NCBI GenBank assembly: GCA_003665935.1
Contig: QPLR01000007.1
Span: forward strand, 1 to 64,000
DNA from: Halobellus sp. Atlit-31R
Lineage (GTDB): Archaea; Halobacteriota; Halobacteria; Halobacteriales; Haloferacaceae
Length of the DNA: 64,000 bases
Reading direction: 5' to 3'
The notes beneath the pieces were generated by a model. That model was not told the DNA's origin. It made no database searches and saw only the letters and a list, made by a program, of their open reading frames with translations. Of this stretch, positions 8,505-17,906 are shown piece by piece. The stretch's first letter is position 1. Each line of letters starts with the position of its first letter. A program made the translations under genes and the position numbers.

Positions 8505-9398
8505 TTATCCTCCGTAGTGGGCGTAGCTCTCGGACAGTCGCAACTGGACGTACATCAGGATCGCCACGATGGCGAACAGCACGACCGATTCGGCCGAGGC
8601 CAACCCGAGGCTACTGAACTCGAACGCGTCGCGGTAGAGCTTGAAGATCAGCAGATTCGTCGCGCCGCTCGGCCCCCCGCTCGTCATCAGGTCGACGAGC
8701 GGAAACGTCGCAAAGAACGCGTAGATCGTGTCCATCACGACCAGAAAGACGAGCGTCGGCGACATCAGCGGGATGTATACCCGACGCAGCATCTTCAGGT
8801 GGCCGACCCCGTCAATCTCGGCCGACTCCGTGAGCGTCTCGGGGATGTTGTTGAAGGCGGCGACCATGAAGATGATGTTGTATCCGAGTTGTTTCCAGAT
8901 CGCTACCACCGCGACGACCAGGAACGCCTGTGGGCCGTTCGTGAACCAATCCAGGGAGATCCCGGTGAGCGCTCCCAGGTAGTAGGTGATGATCCCCAGC
9001 GAAGGGTGCAGCAAGAACAGGAGCACTGACGCGGCGACGGCTGTCGGGAGCGCGTAAGGCCAGATCGCCGCGATCAGATACGTCGACGCCCCCACGTTGA
9101 CCTCGAAGAGGAGATACGAGACGAAAAGCGAGACGGCGAGCGTCCCGACGACGACGACAGCGGCGAACGCGACGGAGATCGCGAAACTCGAGTGGTACTC
9201 GGACGACGTTGCGAGCGTGACGTAGTTCTCCAGTCCGACGAAGACCTTCTGACTTCCTAGCAGGATCGTCTGTGAGAGACTCAGCCGAAACGTCTCGAGC
9301 CCGGGATAGTAGAGGAACGCGACGAGCACGACAAACGTCGGTAAGAGCAACAGAAACGCCTGCCACTTCGATTCGTACGGTTTTGTGAATTCAGACAT
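8505..9398 (-). CDS. ugpA: Glycerol-3-phosphate ABC transporter permease (UgpA type)
   Basis: A 297-residue CUT1 permease with an N-terminal helix, a conserved loop with Tyr-Pro-Gly, and the EAA loop ETLTESAEIDGVGHLKML. It is located between the binding-protein gene and ugpE, the normal order for B-A-E-C operons. It forms the heteromeric channel with UgpE. Confidence 0.85.
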   Translation of the reverse strand: MSEFTKPYESKWQAFLLLLPTFVVLVAFLYYPGLETFRLSLSQTILLGSQKVFVGLENYVTLATSSEYHSSFAISVAFAAVVVVGTLAVSLFVSYLLFEVNVGASTYLIAAIWPYALPTAVAASVLLFLLHPSLGIITYYLGALTGISLDWFTNGPQAFLVVAVVAIWKQLGYNIIFMVAAFNNIPETLTESAEIDGVGHLKMLRRVYIPLMSPTLVFLVVMDTIYAFFATFPLVDLMTSGGPSGATNLLIFKLYRDAFEFSSLGLASAESVVLFAIVAILMYVQLRLSESYAHYGG

Positions 9399-9458
9399 AC
9401 TTTCGATGCGAAGCGGGGTGGTTTCGAGACGGTGCGACCGTTGGGCCTATCACGTGGA

Positions 9459-10835
9459 CTACTCGACTCTGTCGTTGTAGCTCTGCAGGGTCTCGTCGAC
9501 GTCGCGTTTCATCTGCGAGAGCCCGTCGCTGACGTTCGTGTTGCCCTGGATCATACTCACGTACCCCTCCTCGATGATCGTCCGAACTTCGGGGAACGGG
9601 CCCATCAGTGCGCCGCTCGTCGCGGTGGTACTCTCGGTTTCGTTCAGCTGGTCGATCGCAGTTCTGAACGCCGGGTTCTCCTCGTAGAAGCCGTCGTCTT
9701 CCAACTGTGTGATCGCTTCCTTCCGCACGGGGAAGTAGCCGGTACCGCGGTGCCAGCGCGCCTGCTGCTCCGGCTGCGTCATAAAGAGCAGCAGTTCGGC
9801 GGCTGCCTGCTGTTGGGCGTCCGACAGTCCCTTCGGGATCCACAGCGACGCCCCGCCGATCGGTAGGCCGGTCCGCTCGCCGTTCGGTGCCGGGAGATAC
9901 GCGGTGTCGAGTTCGAATCCGTTGTCGGCTGCGCCCTGCTGCATCGGGGCGATGCTCGACGTCGAGTAGACGATCATCCCCGTCTTCTGCGTCAGGAAGG
10001 CCTGCTGTGCCTCGCCCCACGCCTCGATTCCGGGATTCAGATACTGATCCTGCCCGTACAGGTCGGTCCACCACTCGAAGATGTTCTGTGCGGCGTCGCT
10101 GTCGAGATTGGACTCCGTTGCGCGCCCCGAGCGTCCGTTCTCGTTGTTGACGAGCGTCTCGTCCTGCTGGGCGAACCAGCCCTCGACGAACCACGAGTGG
10201 TTCGGGAACGTCATCCCCTTCTCGACGACGCCCTCGCTGGTCAGGGTGTTGCTGGCTTCGGTGATGCCCTGGTACGTCTGCGGCGGATCGTCCGGGTCGA
10301 GACCGGCCTCCTCGAAGGCGTCCCGATTGTACATCATTATCGCGTTGCTAGAGTTGAACGGCATCGAGTTTAGTTTGCCGTCCACCCGATAGAAGTCCAG
10401 CACCGGGTCGAGGAAGTTGTCGTAGTTGATCCGGTCGCTCGGGATGATGTCCTCGACGGGGACGAACGCCTCACTGTCGATGGTTAGCTGGGTTCCGATC
10501 TCGAAGATCTGAGAGAGCGCCGGCGGGTTTCCGGAGCTCACCGCCGACGTCGTGGCGTTGAGATTGTCGCGGTAACTGTTTCGGGAGGTCGTTTCGACGG
10601 TGACGCCGTCGTTTTGCTCCTCGAAACTGTTGGTGATGTCGTCGACGCGCTGCGCGAGATCCCCGCCCATCGCGTGCCAGAACTTGATCGTGACTGACTC
10701 CCCACCGCTGGATCCCATCGTCGTTCCGCCCGACTCGCCGTCGCTCTCACTCTGTCCGGAGCAGCCTGCGAGTCCAGCGACTGTCGCCGCACCTGCGCCT
10801 TTGAGAAACATCCGTCTGGATTTTCGGCCTTTCAT
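9459..10835 (-). CDS. ugpB: Glycerol-3-phosphate ABC transporter substrate-binding lipoprotein (UgpB type)
   Basis: This 458-residue extracellular binding protein has the Tat signal RRMFLKGAG and a lipobox LAGC followed by a Ser/Gly-rich linker. The mature part begins VTIKFWHAMGG, a typical family-1 solute-binding opening, and continues with NSMPFNSS and the IGGASLWIPKG segment seen in UgpB-like proteins. It is the first gene of the transporter unit, and the upstream AT-rich region (10836-10930) probably holds the promoter. Substrate assignment rests partly on ugpQ. Confidence 0.85.
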   Translation of the reverse strand: MKGRKSRRMFLKGAGAATVAGLAGCSGQSESDGESGGTTMGSSGGESVTIKFWHAMGGDLAQRVDDITNSFEEQNDGVTVETTSRNSYRDNLNATTSAVSSGNPPALSQIFEIGTQLTIDSEAFVPVEDIIPSDRINYDNFLDPVLDFYRVDGKLNSMPFNSSNAIMMYNRDAFEEAGLDPDDPPQTYQGITEASNTLTSEGVVEKGMTFPNHSWFVEGWFAQQDETLVNNENGRSGRATESNLDSDAAQNIFEWWTDLYGQDQYLNPGIEAWGEAQQAFLTQKTGMIVYSTSSIAPMQQGAADNGFELDTAYLPAPNGERTGLPIGGASLWIPKGLSDAQQQAAAELLLFMTQPEQQARWHRGTGYFPVRKEAITQLEDDGFYEENPAFRTAIDQLNETESTTATSGALMGPFPEVRTIIEEGYVSMIQGNTNVSDGLSQMKRDVDETLQSYNDRVE

Positions 10836-10884
10836 TTTGTACTCACCAAAGAGTTCTGGCGCACCTTCTAATTCGTTGGTATGA

Positions 10885-10910
10885 TTGATATATACATCTC
10901 CGTGATATGT
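10885..10910 (-). promoter_or_regulatory. Probable ugpB promoter region
   Basis: The AT-rich stretch TTGATATATACAT, at about 886-899 within the 10.8-kb region, contains a minus-strand TATATATCAA some 50-60 bp upstream of the ugpB ATG. It is the strongest TATA candidate between the IclR gene and ugpB. A separate promoter here would let the importer be expressed independently of the regulator. Confidence 0.45.
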
Positions 10911-11051
10911 AGTAGTGGACTCCTGATAATAATTCCCACGGTAGCGATTCCTGCGACGCTAGCGGTACACGAGTCCGGGCGCGCGAGTAGCGTACACGCG
11001 CGACTGTCGGTTGCGTCGACGGTCCCGGTCGAGCCGTCGACCGTGAGCCCG

Positions 11052-11861
11052 TTACGGCTGGGTTGACTGGGCCGCGAGCGCTGTTTCGAGTGACTCGGAG
11101 ACCTCCCGGAGCGCCCTCGGGAGGTGTTCGTGAAGGACGGCACCGTCGATCCGATACGTCGGTCCGGCGACGCTAAGTGCGCCGGCAACGGCCCCGTCGG
11201 GACCGGTCACTGCCGTTCCGAGACTCCGCATCCCCTCGGTGTACCCCTGATCGTTGACAGCGTACCCGTTCTCACGAATCTGTTCGAGTGCTTCGAACAG
11301 GCTCTCGCGGTCCGTGATCGTGTACTCGGTTCGCTCCGGGAGTCCGCGTCGGTCGACGATCCGTCGGACGCGGTCGTCGGCGTGTTCGGCGAGAATCGCC
11401 AGCCCCGCCGCCGTCGAGTGCATCCCGTAGCTGTCGCCGACGCGGGCCCGGTACGACTCTGACTCGTCGGTACCGACGGAGTTGTCGTACTTCACCCACG
11501 GGTGATACGACTCGACGAGCGTCGTCACTCGCCCGTTGTCCTCGACGACGAAATCCACCTCCTCTTGGGTCCGTTCGGTCAGTTCCGAGACCGCCTCGGT
11601 GGCCTGCTCGAACCCGGGCCACCCGAGTCTCACGTGTTCGCTGTAGCCCAAGAATCCGAGTCCGACCCGGTAGGTGTTGCCGTCGCGTCTGAGGAACCCG
11701 TTCTGTTCGAGCGTCACGAGGTGCTTGTAAGCCGTGCTCTTTGCGAGCCCCACCGCGTCGGCGATCTCTGTCAGCCGCGCACCGTCGCGGCGCCTGACCG
11801 CATCGAGAATCTCGATCGACGTCTGAGTCGTCTGCACGGTTGGACGCCCGTCGTCGTTCAT
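11052..11861 (-). CDS. IclR-family transcriptional regulator
   Basis: A 269-residue regulator with an N-terminal winged helix (about residues 8-70, containing LTEIADAVGLAKSTAYKHL) and a C-terminal IclR effector domain (about 85-260). The effector part shows MHSTAAGLAILA and NDQGYTEGMRSLGTAV, family landmarks. It is directly upstream of and co-oriented with ugpB, so it is the best candidate regulator of glycerol-3-phosphate import. TTATATAA at 11883-11890 is 25 bp before the ATG, suggesting a leaderless transcript. Confidence 0.9.
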   Translation of the reverse strand: MNDDGRPTVQTTQTSIEILDAVRRRDGARLTEIADAVGLAKSTAYKHLVTLEQNGFLRRDGNTYRVGLGFLGYSEHVRLGWPGFEQATEAVSELTERTQEEVDFVVEDNGRVTTLVESYHPWVKYDNSVGTDESESYRARVGDSYGMHSTAAGLAILAEHADDRVRRIVDRRGLPERTEYTITDRESLFEALEQIRENGYAVNDQGYTEGMRSLGTAVTGPDGAVAGALSVAGPTYRIDGAVLHEHLPRALREVSESLETALAAQSTQP

Positions 11862-11882
11862 TACTCTCTGATGAGTGAGTGG

Positions 11883-11890
11883 TTATATAA
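11883..11890 (-). promoter_or_regulatory. TATA box of the IclR gene
   Basis: TTATATAA is centred about 25 bp upstream of the ATG at 11861, leaving essentially no 5' leader. GATGAGTGAGTGG, between box and ATG, contains short direct repeats (GAGTGAGTG) that could serve autoregulation. Confidence 0.6.
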
Positions 11891-12337
11891 AAGTTCGGTC
11901 GAAGCGAACGAACCGGCGACGCCGACGACGTACTGCGTCTGCGACGTCGACGGTAGATACGCCTCGGAATGGCCTCGAACGGCCGTTCGTCGTCAGACTG
12001 CGGGATCGGGCAGTCGTCGATGTTTCACTCCTTCGAACAGCAACCTAACACACGTACGTATGTTATAACCTGGCTGCGCTGGGGGTTCCGCTGTTCGCAG
12101 CACGCTTCCGTTGATTTCTTCTTAAATTTCTCTAAGTTTAAACACAGTACAGTTTATTTTTGCCCCGGCTACTCGTAGCGATCGCCGCGGCCCGCGGACT
12201 GATCAGCGCGCTGCGTCGACGCGCTGGCTCGAGTCCCGATATACGTGCGACTGTCGACTACTGGGAACGCGGCGGACGCCCGGCGGTGCGGCTCAGCCGC
12301 AGAACCGAACCGCGGAGGGAACTTCGAGGACGACTCG
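11891..12337. other. Intergenic spacer between lactate and glycerophosphate clusters
   Basis: No coding frame is convincing. An AT-rich section at 12100-12160 follows a GC-normal one and may mark an old junction or a regulatory or termination zone after lutBA. No tRNA, terminal inverted repeat or transposase remnant was recognised. Confidence 0.5.
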
Positions 12338-14539
12338 CTAGCGGCGCGGCGCGACGAGCTGGACCGGGTGCTGCGTCGGTCGGCGCAGCAGGGAGTCGAG
12401 CTGTTCGAGACAGGACGTCCCGCTCGCCACGACGGTGCGCGAGCGCGTCTCGTCGGTCTGGAACTGCGATTGCAGTTCGGACCCGACGTCGACGCTCAGC
12501 TCGTAGTATTCGGACTTGTAGCCGAACGAACCGGCCATCCCGCAGCACTCGACGTCGGAGGTGGCGACGTCGTAGCCGAGATCGGAGAGGACGGCCTCGG
12601 TGTGGGTTTCGAGCCCCAGCGTCCGCTGCTGACAGTGGCTGTGGTAGGCCACCTCCTCGCCGTCGCCGGCCGAGAGCGCCTCCGCGTCGGCGCCGTTCTC
12701 CAGCAGTCCGAAGATGTACTCGATGATCTCGTAGCTGTTGTCGGCCATACGATCGAACGACTGCTCAGAGAGGAACCGCTGGTACTCGTTTCGGAACATC
12801 GCGAGGTCCGAGGGCTCGATGACGACGATGTCGTGGCCGGCGTCGATCTGCTCTGCGAGATCGGCGTAGACGTCGTGGGCGTGGTCCTCGGCGGTCGCGA
12901 TCATCCCCTGTGAGAGCGGTGCCCGACCCGACGATCGGACGTCCGGGACGACGACGTCGACGCCGAGGGCTTCGAGCGCCCGAACGGCGGCCTTCCCGCG
13001 TTCGACCTGGACGTGGTTCGTGTAGACGTCCGGGTAGAGAACGGCCGTCCGGACCGGATCGGAGACGCGGGCGTCTCGGGCGTCGAACCACTCGACGAGC
13101 GTCTCGCGCTGGAACGCCGGGAGCTCCCGGCGGGCGTCGATGCCGAGGAACCGCTCCATCAGGTCGCGCGAAACCGACGACTGCGCGAGCCAGTTGGAGA
13201 CGGGAGCGAGGCGGCTCCCGATCTTCGCAGCCGTCTCGAAGTTACCGAAGAACCGCTTCTGTAGGCTGACGCCGCCCGGCTCCTCGTCGGGGGTGAGCCC
13301 GTCGACCAGCCAGTCGACCTCCGAAACCTCGCCGCGGTTGATCCGGTCGCGGACCACCGTGTTGATCCACGGAATGTCGATTTCGACCGGGCAGGCGGTC
13401 GTACACCGGCTACACCCGGTACAGAGGTCGTTGAACTCGGCGGCCGAGTCGAGGCCTTCGACGCCTGCCTCCCACCCGGTTCCGATGCCGCCGGAGTAAG
13501 TCTCGCCGCCGAAGCCGTGCCCGCCGACGTGCTGGAAGTTCGCACAGACGTTCGAGCACGCAGAACACCGAATACAGTAGAGCGTCTCGCGGAGCTGGTC
13601 GTCTTCCCGCATCTCCATCCGGCCGTTGTCGATGAGGACGAGGTGGAAGTCGCGGTCGGTATCACCGTCGGTGATGGGCGTCTCGGGGGCGTCGAAGTCC
13701 ACTGTCGGCGAGTCGACAGGTGGCGTCAGAAGCGAGATGTAGGAGGTCACGTCCTGTCCCGTCCCCGACTTCCCGATCAGTTCGACGAAGGGGTGGAGAT
13801 CCTCCACAGTGGGGACGATCTTCTCGACGCCGGCGACGGCAACGTGCGTGTCCGGCACGACCGCCGTCTTCCGGGCGTTCCCCTCGGAGGTGACGAGAGC
13901 CATCGTCCCCGTGTCCGCGGTGATAAAGTTCGCGCCGGTCATTCCCACGTCCGCGTCCTCGATCAGTTCGCCGAGTCGCTCGCGGGCGAACATCGTGAGT
14001 TCCTCCGCTGTCTCCAGCGGCTCCGCCGGCTCGAACGTCTCGTTGAACAGGTCCGCGATGGCGTCACGGGACTTGTGGATCGCGGGCGCGACGATGTGCG
14101 ACGGCGCCTCGTCGGCGATCTGCAGCACCCACTCGCCGAGGTCCGTCTCCACGACGTCGACGTCGTCGCGTCCGAGCGCCTCGTTGACCTCGATCTCCTC
14201 GGACGTCATCGACTTCGATTTGACGACGCGGTCGGCGTCCTTCTCGCTGCACACCTCGCGCACGTAGCGGTTCGCGTCGGCCGCGTCGTCGGCGACGTAG
14301 AGGGTGCCGCCGTTCGCTTCGACCGTCTCGCGCAACTGCTCGAGTAGTTCCGGGAGGCGCTCGATGGCGTCCTCCTTGATCGCTCGCGCCGTGGACTTCA
14401 GTCCCTCGTAGTCGTCGAGCGTCTGCACCGAGTCGTAGCGACCCTGATTGAAGCCGCTCGCGCTCGTGTTGATCGCGTCGCCCTCCGCCTCCATCAGCTG
14501 CCGGATCTCGGCCGCTTTCGCCTCGCGCGCCTTACTCAT
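12338..14539 (-). CDS. lutB: LutB-LutA fusion: LUD-domain iron-sulfur protein with C-terminal CCG module
   Basis: This 733-residue protein joins two subunits of the LutABC lactate oxidation complex. The N-terminal half is LutB-like: a LUD domain followed by two 4Fe-4S motifs, CIRCSACSNVC (about residue 323) and CTGCSRCTTACP (about 373). The C-terminal 260 residues resemble LutA/GlpC with the cluster motif ECCGMAGSFGY (about 664). The first half of the CCG region (YPDVYTNHVQVERG) lacks a second CCG. It overlaps lutC by 8 bp. Role inferred from the family: electron transfer during lactate oxidation, on the cytoplasmic side of the membrane. Confidence 0.85.
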   Translation of the reverse strand: MSKAREAKAAEIRQLMEAEGDAINTSASGFNQGRYDSVQTLDDYEGLKSTARAIKEDAIERLPELLEQLRETVEANGGTLYVADDAADANRYVREVCSEKDADRVVKSKSMTSEEIEVNEALGRDDVDVVETDLGEWVLQIADEAPSHIVAPAIHKSRDAIADLFNETFEPAEPLETAEELTMFARERLGELIEDADVGMTGANFITADTGTMALVTSEGNARKTAVVPDTHVAVAGVEKIVPTVEDLHPFVELIGKSGTGQDVTSYISLLTPPVDSPTVDFDAPETPITDGDTDRDFHLVLIDNGRMEMREDDQLRETLYCIRCSACSNVCANFQHVGGHGFGGETYSGGIGTGWEAGVEGLDSAAEFNDLCTGCSRCTTACPVEIDIPWINTVVRDRINRGEVSEVDWLVDGLTPDEEPGGVSLQKRFFGNFETAAKIGSRLAPVSNWLAQSSVSRDLMERFLGIDARRELPAFQRETLVEWFDARDARVSDPVRTAVLYPDVYTNHVQVERGKAAVRALEALGVDVVVPDVRSSGRAPLSQGMIATAEDHAHDVYADLAEQIDAGHDIVVIEPSDLAMFRNEYQRFLSEQSFDRMADNSYEIIEYIFGLLENGADAEALSAGDGEEVAYHSHCQQRTLGLETHTEAVLSDLGYDVATSDVECCGMAGSFGYKSEYYELSVDVGSELQSQFQTDETRSRTVVASGTSCLEQLDSLLRRPTQHPVQLVAPRR

Positions 14540-15062
14540 CGAGGATCACCACGTGGACGTCTTTCGGCCCGTGGGCTCCCTTCACCAGCGCCCCCATATC
14601 GGCCGTAGCGCTGGGGCCGGTCGCGACGACCGCCGAAGAGTGCCCCGTTCGGAACTCCTCGCCGAGCCACTCGAACGCCTCGGGCATTCCGGACACGACG
14701 TCCGAGCGGCGGAGGACGGCGACGTGCCGGTCGGCGAACAGGCTCACCGGTTCGACGCCGTCCGGCGTCCCTTGCAGCACGATGCTGCCGTAGTCAGCGA
14801 TGCCGATCCCCGCAGCCGTGACGCCCGTTGCCGCCTCACGCAGGTCGGCGGGCGTCGGGTCGGTGTTCACCCACGACGGCAACGCCGCGCCGTCGTCCGG
14901 GAGCGGTACCCCGACGGTCGGGTCCGTACAGACGTCCTCGAGGACTGAGGAGAGACTCCCACTCGACGTGTGGGTCCAGTCTACTTCGAGCCGTTCGAGT
15001 GAATCCTCGAACGTCGCAACCGTACCGGTTGACATACGTACGGCTAGCGAGTTCTCCATCAT
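14532..15062 (-). CDS. lutC: LUD-domain protein LutC
   Basis: A 176-residue protein of the LutC/YkgG type, the small third component of the LutABC lactate utilisation complex. The C-terminal half has the LUD-family pattern GIADYGSIVLQG and ATGPSATADMGALVKGAHGP. The length is slightly below usual LutC (about 200-240), so the N-terminus is short. Two adjacent ATGs (15062, 15059) could start it. It is translationally coupled to the downstream lutB-lutA fusion. Confidence 0.85.
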   Translation of the reverse strand: MMENSLAVRMSTGTVATFEDSLERLEVDWTHTSSGSLSSVLEDVCTDPTVGVPLPDDGAALPSWVNTDPTPADLREAATGVTAAGIGIADYGSIVLQGTPDGVEPVSLFADRHVAVLRRSDVVSGMPEAFEWLGEEFRTGHSSAVVATGPSATADMGALVKGAHGPKDVHVVILDE

Positions 15063-15115
15063 TGTTCTTCGGGTCTGTGCGACTCCTCTCGGTTAATCGT
15101 GAGGGTCAAACCGTC

Positions 15116-16933
15116 TCACGAGAAGCGTCCCGACGCCTCGCTGGCCTCCGGGACAGTGCCCGCTGCCTCCCGCTTTCCCGTTGCGGAGCGTGCGACGGCG
15201 TACCCCTGAACGAGCAGATAGCCCGCCCACAGCGCGTAGCCGCCGAGGCCGCTTCCGACGACCGTCGGCGCCGTCTGGAACGCCGCGAGGCCGAACTCTT
15301 CGAGGGTCGTCCCGACGAGGAGCACGCTGAAGTAGCCGTAGAACCCCGACGCCCACCACATCGCGAGCACGCGACCCCATCCGGGCTGGAGGTGTTCGGG
15401 CAGTCGGGTCGTGTTCATCACCAAGACTAGCGCCGTGTACGGCCACATCATTACCCCGGACATCGCCGCACCGACGACGAGGAAGAAGAACGGCTCTCGG
15501 CCCTCGAACGGCGAGGTGAACGCGAGGATGATGACGACGCCCCACAGGCAGAACGCGGTGAGCAGCCGCCAGAAGAGCTTGGGGAGGTCCCACCCCGCTT
15601 CGCGCCCGTAAGCCTCGTAGAGCGCGTCGGCGCTGTTGCGGACGAACGACTCGACGATCGCGTACTCCGTGGTGAAGAGCGCGACGAAGAGGATACCGAA
15701 GACCAGCACCGTCCCGACCGGACCGACAACCGGGACGACGCCCTCGAGCCACATCTGCAGCGCGTCGGCCGTCGTGCCGGGAGCATAGCGGACCGCGACG
15801 CTCATCAGGGCCGGCGCGACCAAGAGCAGGCCGGCGACGAACGTCAGCAAGTGTTCGAGTTGGACGACCTTCCACCACCCGCGCCACCGACGGAGGTTCG
15901 TCGTCGTCGGCCGGAAGGTGAAGCCGTCGCGTTCGATCGGCTCGGGGTCGTCGCCGCGGAGCGGGTTCTTCACCCGGCCCTGGTAGTTGCCCATCCCGTA
16001 GCCCTTCTCGCGCGTCCAGAGGCTCTGTGAGAGGTTGAGATAGCCCCCGGCACCGGCGAACGCGAGGCCGCCGAGGAACACCGCGATGTCGACACCGTCC
16101 GGAAGACGCCCGACCGACTGAACCGCCGTCGGAAGCGCAGCGAGTTCGATCCACGATCCGGTGACGCCGACGAGGAGCATCGTCCCCCCGATCGCGATGA
16201 ACAGGAGGCCGATCTGGAACACTTCGACGGCGTTGTACATCACCGACGACACCTGATACGAGAGCCAGATGACGGCCATCAGCCCGACAGCGACGAGTTT
16301 CCACGCGGCGACGGAGACGCCGAGCACGCTGACGGACCCGCTCACGCCGAGTGCAGTCGCGCCGACCTGTGCGGCCCCGGCCGCCCAGCCGGGCCAGCCG
16401 AGACTGACTAACCCCCCGACGAGGAACACCCACGGCCAGTATCCGCCCACGCGTGCGAACGCGCGAAAGATGCTCTCCCCTGTCGCGAGCGTCCACCGCT
16501 GGAGCTCGGTGTTGATGACGAACTGCGTGAAGACGCCGACGACGAACGCCCAGTATACCGCCCAGCCGAACTGCGACGTCAGCACCGGCCAAAAGAGCGT
16601 CTCGCCGCTCCCTAGCGACGCGCCGAGCATAATTGCCGACGGGCCGACGATGTGACCGACCCGCGGGACGCGCGGGAGATCGGCCAGCCGGAACGACCCA
16701 CCGGTCCCCTGCTCGGGGTACGCCTCCGACTCGGGCGCTTCGTCGAGGTCGTCGTAGCGAAGCGGGAGGTACCACGTCCCGCGGTACTGCTTTCCCTCGA
16801 CCTCCGAAGCGTACACGTCGTCGCCGCCGGTCGGATGGTCGTCGCGGGAGCGGTTCGCGTCGTCCCACTCGTCAGCGTCGGGCGCGTCAGCCGTCGACGA
16901 GGAGGCAGCCGGCGGTGCGTCGGCGTCACTCAT
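15116..16933 (-). CDS. Nramp/APC-type multi-pass permease without the metal motif
   Basis: A 605-residue membrane protein with an 85-residue acidic cytoplasmic N-terminus and about 12 helices. The first helix reads GPSAIMLGASLGSGETLFWP (97-116), which aligns by position with the Nramp helix-1 signature but replaces the metal-coordinating DPGN by LGSGE. It begins the transcription unit leading into lutC and lutBA, so the cargo may be a carboxylate rather than a divalent metal. That is inference from context. A minus-strand TATA candidate (TTTTATACT) is at 17011-17019, giving a leader of about 50 nt. Confidence 0.65.
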   Translation of the reverse strand: MSDADAPPAASSSTADAPDADEWDDANRSRDDHPTGGDDVYASEVEGKQYRGTWYLPLRYDDLDEAPESEAYPEQGTGGSFRLADLPRVPRVGHIVGPSAIMLGASLGSGETLFWPVLTSQFGWAVYWAFVVGVFTQFVINTELQRWTLATGESIFRAFARVGGYWPWVFLVGGLVSLGWPGWAAGAAQVGATALGVSGSVSVLGVSVAAWKLVAVGLMAVIWLSYQVSSVMYNAVEVFQIGLLFIAIGGTMLLVGVTGSWIELAALPTAVQSVGRLPDGVDIAVFLGGLAFAGAGGYLNLSQSLWTREKGYGMGNYQGRVKNPLRGDDPEPIERDGFTFRPTTTNLRRWRGWWKVVQLEHLLTFVAGLLLVAPALMSVAVRYAPGTTADALQMWLEGVVPVVGPVGTVLVFGILFVALFTTEYAIVESFVRNSADALYEAYGREAGWDLPKLFWRLLTAFCLWGVVIILAFTSPFEGREPFFFLVVGAAMSGVMMWPYTALVLVMNTTRLPEHLQPGWGRVLAMWWASGFYGYFSVLLVGTTLEEFGLAAFQTAPTVVGSGLGGYALWAGYLLVQGYAVARSATGKREAAGTVPEASEASGRFS

Positions 16934-17077
16934 CGACGCCCCCCGTAGAATCGGTCAGGCCCAGTGGATCGCAGGACATCGCTGCGTCTGCCGTCAGTCC
17001 GGCTTCTCCCAGTATAAAATCGTGGGTGATGGACGCGCACTCGACGCGCCCCGTCCCACCGGCCGGGAAAGGCGCAG

Positions 17078-17722
17078 TCACCCACCGAGGAAGTGCCAGA
17101 TGTGGCCGCGCTCCTCCGGCGGGTCGACACCCGGCAGCTGTTTCAGCGCAGGCTGGATGGCGTTCCACCACCCTTCAGCCGACTCGAAGCCGGCGGGATA
17201 GTCGTGGTAGACGTCGCGGAGGAAGTCGGCCTTCTTCGCTTCCGGGTGGTCGGTGAGGTAGTCGTAGGCCGCCGAGAGCGCCTCGCGTCGCGCGTCGAGG
17301 ACGGGGCCGCTCCCGGGGAGGTCGGCCGTTTCGATGGCGTCGGAGACGGCAGGCGGGTGAGCCGTCGTCTCGAACTCCCGCGCGGACTCGCCGCCGGCGT
17401 CGCCTCCTGATCTCCCATCGGCGTCGTCGCGTGTCGGCTCCGGCTCCGCCCCGCCTACGTCGGCAGCCGAGATCGGGATCCACCAGACGCGACTCCGGGC
17501 ACCGACCTTCCGGGTCGCGAGGTCGCCGCGCTCCTCGAGTTCGTTCAGTTTGTTGTGGGCGGTCCGTCGGGAGCACTCCAGCGCCTCCATCACGTCGGTG
17601 GCGGTCAGCGGCCGGGCGAGGTCCGCTCTGTCGTCGAAGACGTCGAGCACTGCCGCCGGTGGGATGCGGCCGACGTACTGACCGTGTTCGTTCCGAGCGC
17701 GCGCGTCAGCCTCTTCTCCCAT
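17078..17722 (-). CDS. Winged-helix regulator of the lactate locus (putative)
   Basis: A 214-residue protein. Residues 10-75 form a haloarchaeal winged helix (NEHGQYVGRIPP, then SRRTAHNKLNELEERGDL and KVGARSRVWW). An acidic, low-complexity linker joins it to a C-terminal 75-residue domain containing YHDYPAGFESAEGWW, function unknown. An upstream ATG at 17764 was rejected: the ATG at 17722 has a TATA-like box (17744-17753) at leaderless distance, and the upstream region carries the TACACAC repeats. It sits between the two lactate arms, so it is probably their regulator; no effector domain is recognised. Confidence 0.75.
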   Translation of the reverse strand: MGEEADARARNEHGQYVGRIPPAAVLDVFDDRADLARPLTATDVMEALECSRRTAHNKLNELEERGDLATRKVGARSRVWWIPISAADVGGAEPEPTRDDADGRSGGDAGGESAREFETTAHPPAVSDAIETADLPGSGPVLDARREALSAAYDYLTDHPEAKKADFLRDVYHDYPAGFESAEGWWNAIQPALKQLPGVDPPEERGHIWHFLGG

Positions 17723-17731
17723 AGTTTCACC

Positions 17732-17791
17732 TCTACACACGAAGGCATAAGCCTTTACACACAACTAAATCGCGTCTACACACGTGTACAG
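17732..17791. promoter_or_regulatory. Operator-like TACACAC repeats around the regulator promoter
   Basis: TCTACACAC occurs at 17732-17740 and 17775-17783, and TTTACACAC at 17754-17762. The starts are 22 and 21 bp apart, two helical turns, so all three face the same side. The minus-strand TATA-like GGCTTATGCC (17744-17753) lies between the first two. The third site extends into the imperfect dyad TACACACGTGTACAG (17777-17791). The arrangement suggests autoregulation by the adjacent winged-helix protein. Confidence 0.6.
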
Positions 17792-17906
17792 TGGCCGTGA
17801 AACACATAGAGTGTGGCTCTCACGCAGGCGTCAGCCGGCTGAGTGAGACGAGCCACTCGGGGACTCAGCCGGCCATTTTCGGCGTTTAGGGTCTCGGAAC
17901 CGTAGA

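Noticed and set aside
17723..17764. Longer N-terminus (ATG 17764) for the winged-helix regulator
   Set aside because: It would translate through the TATA-like box and the TACACAC operators; MGEEADARARNEHGQY at 17722 fits a leaderless start.
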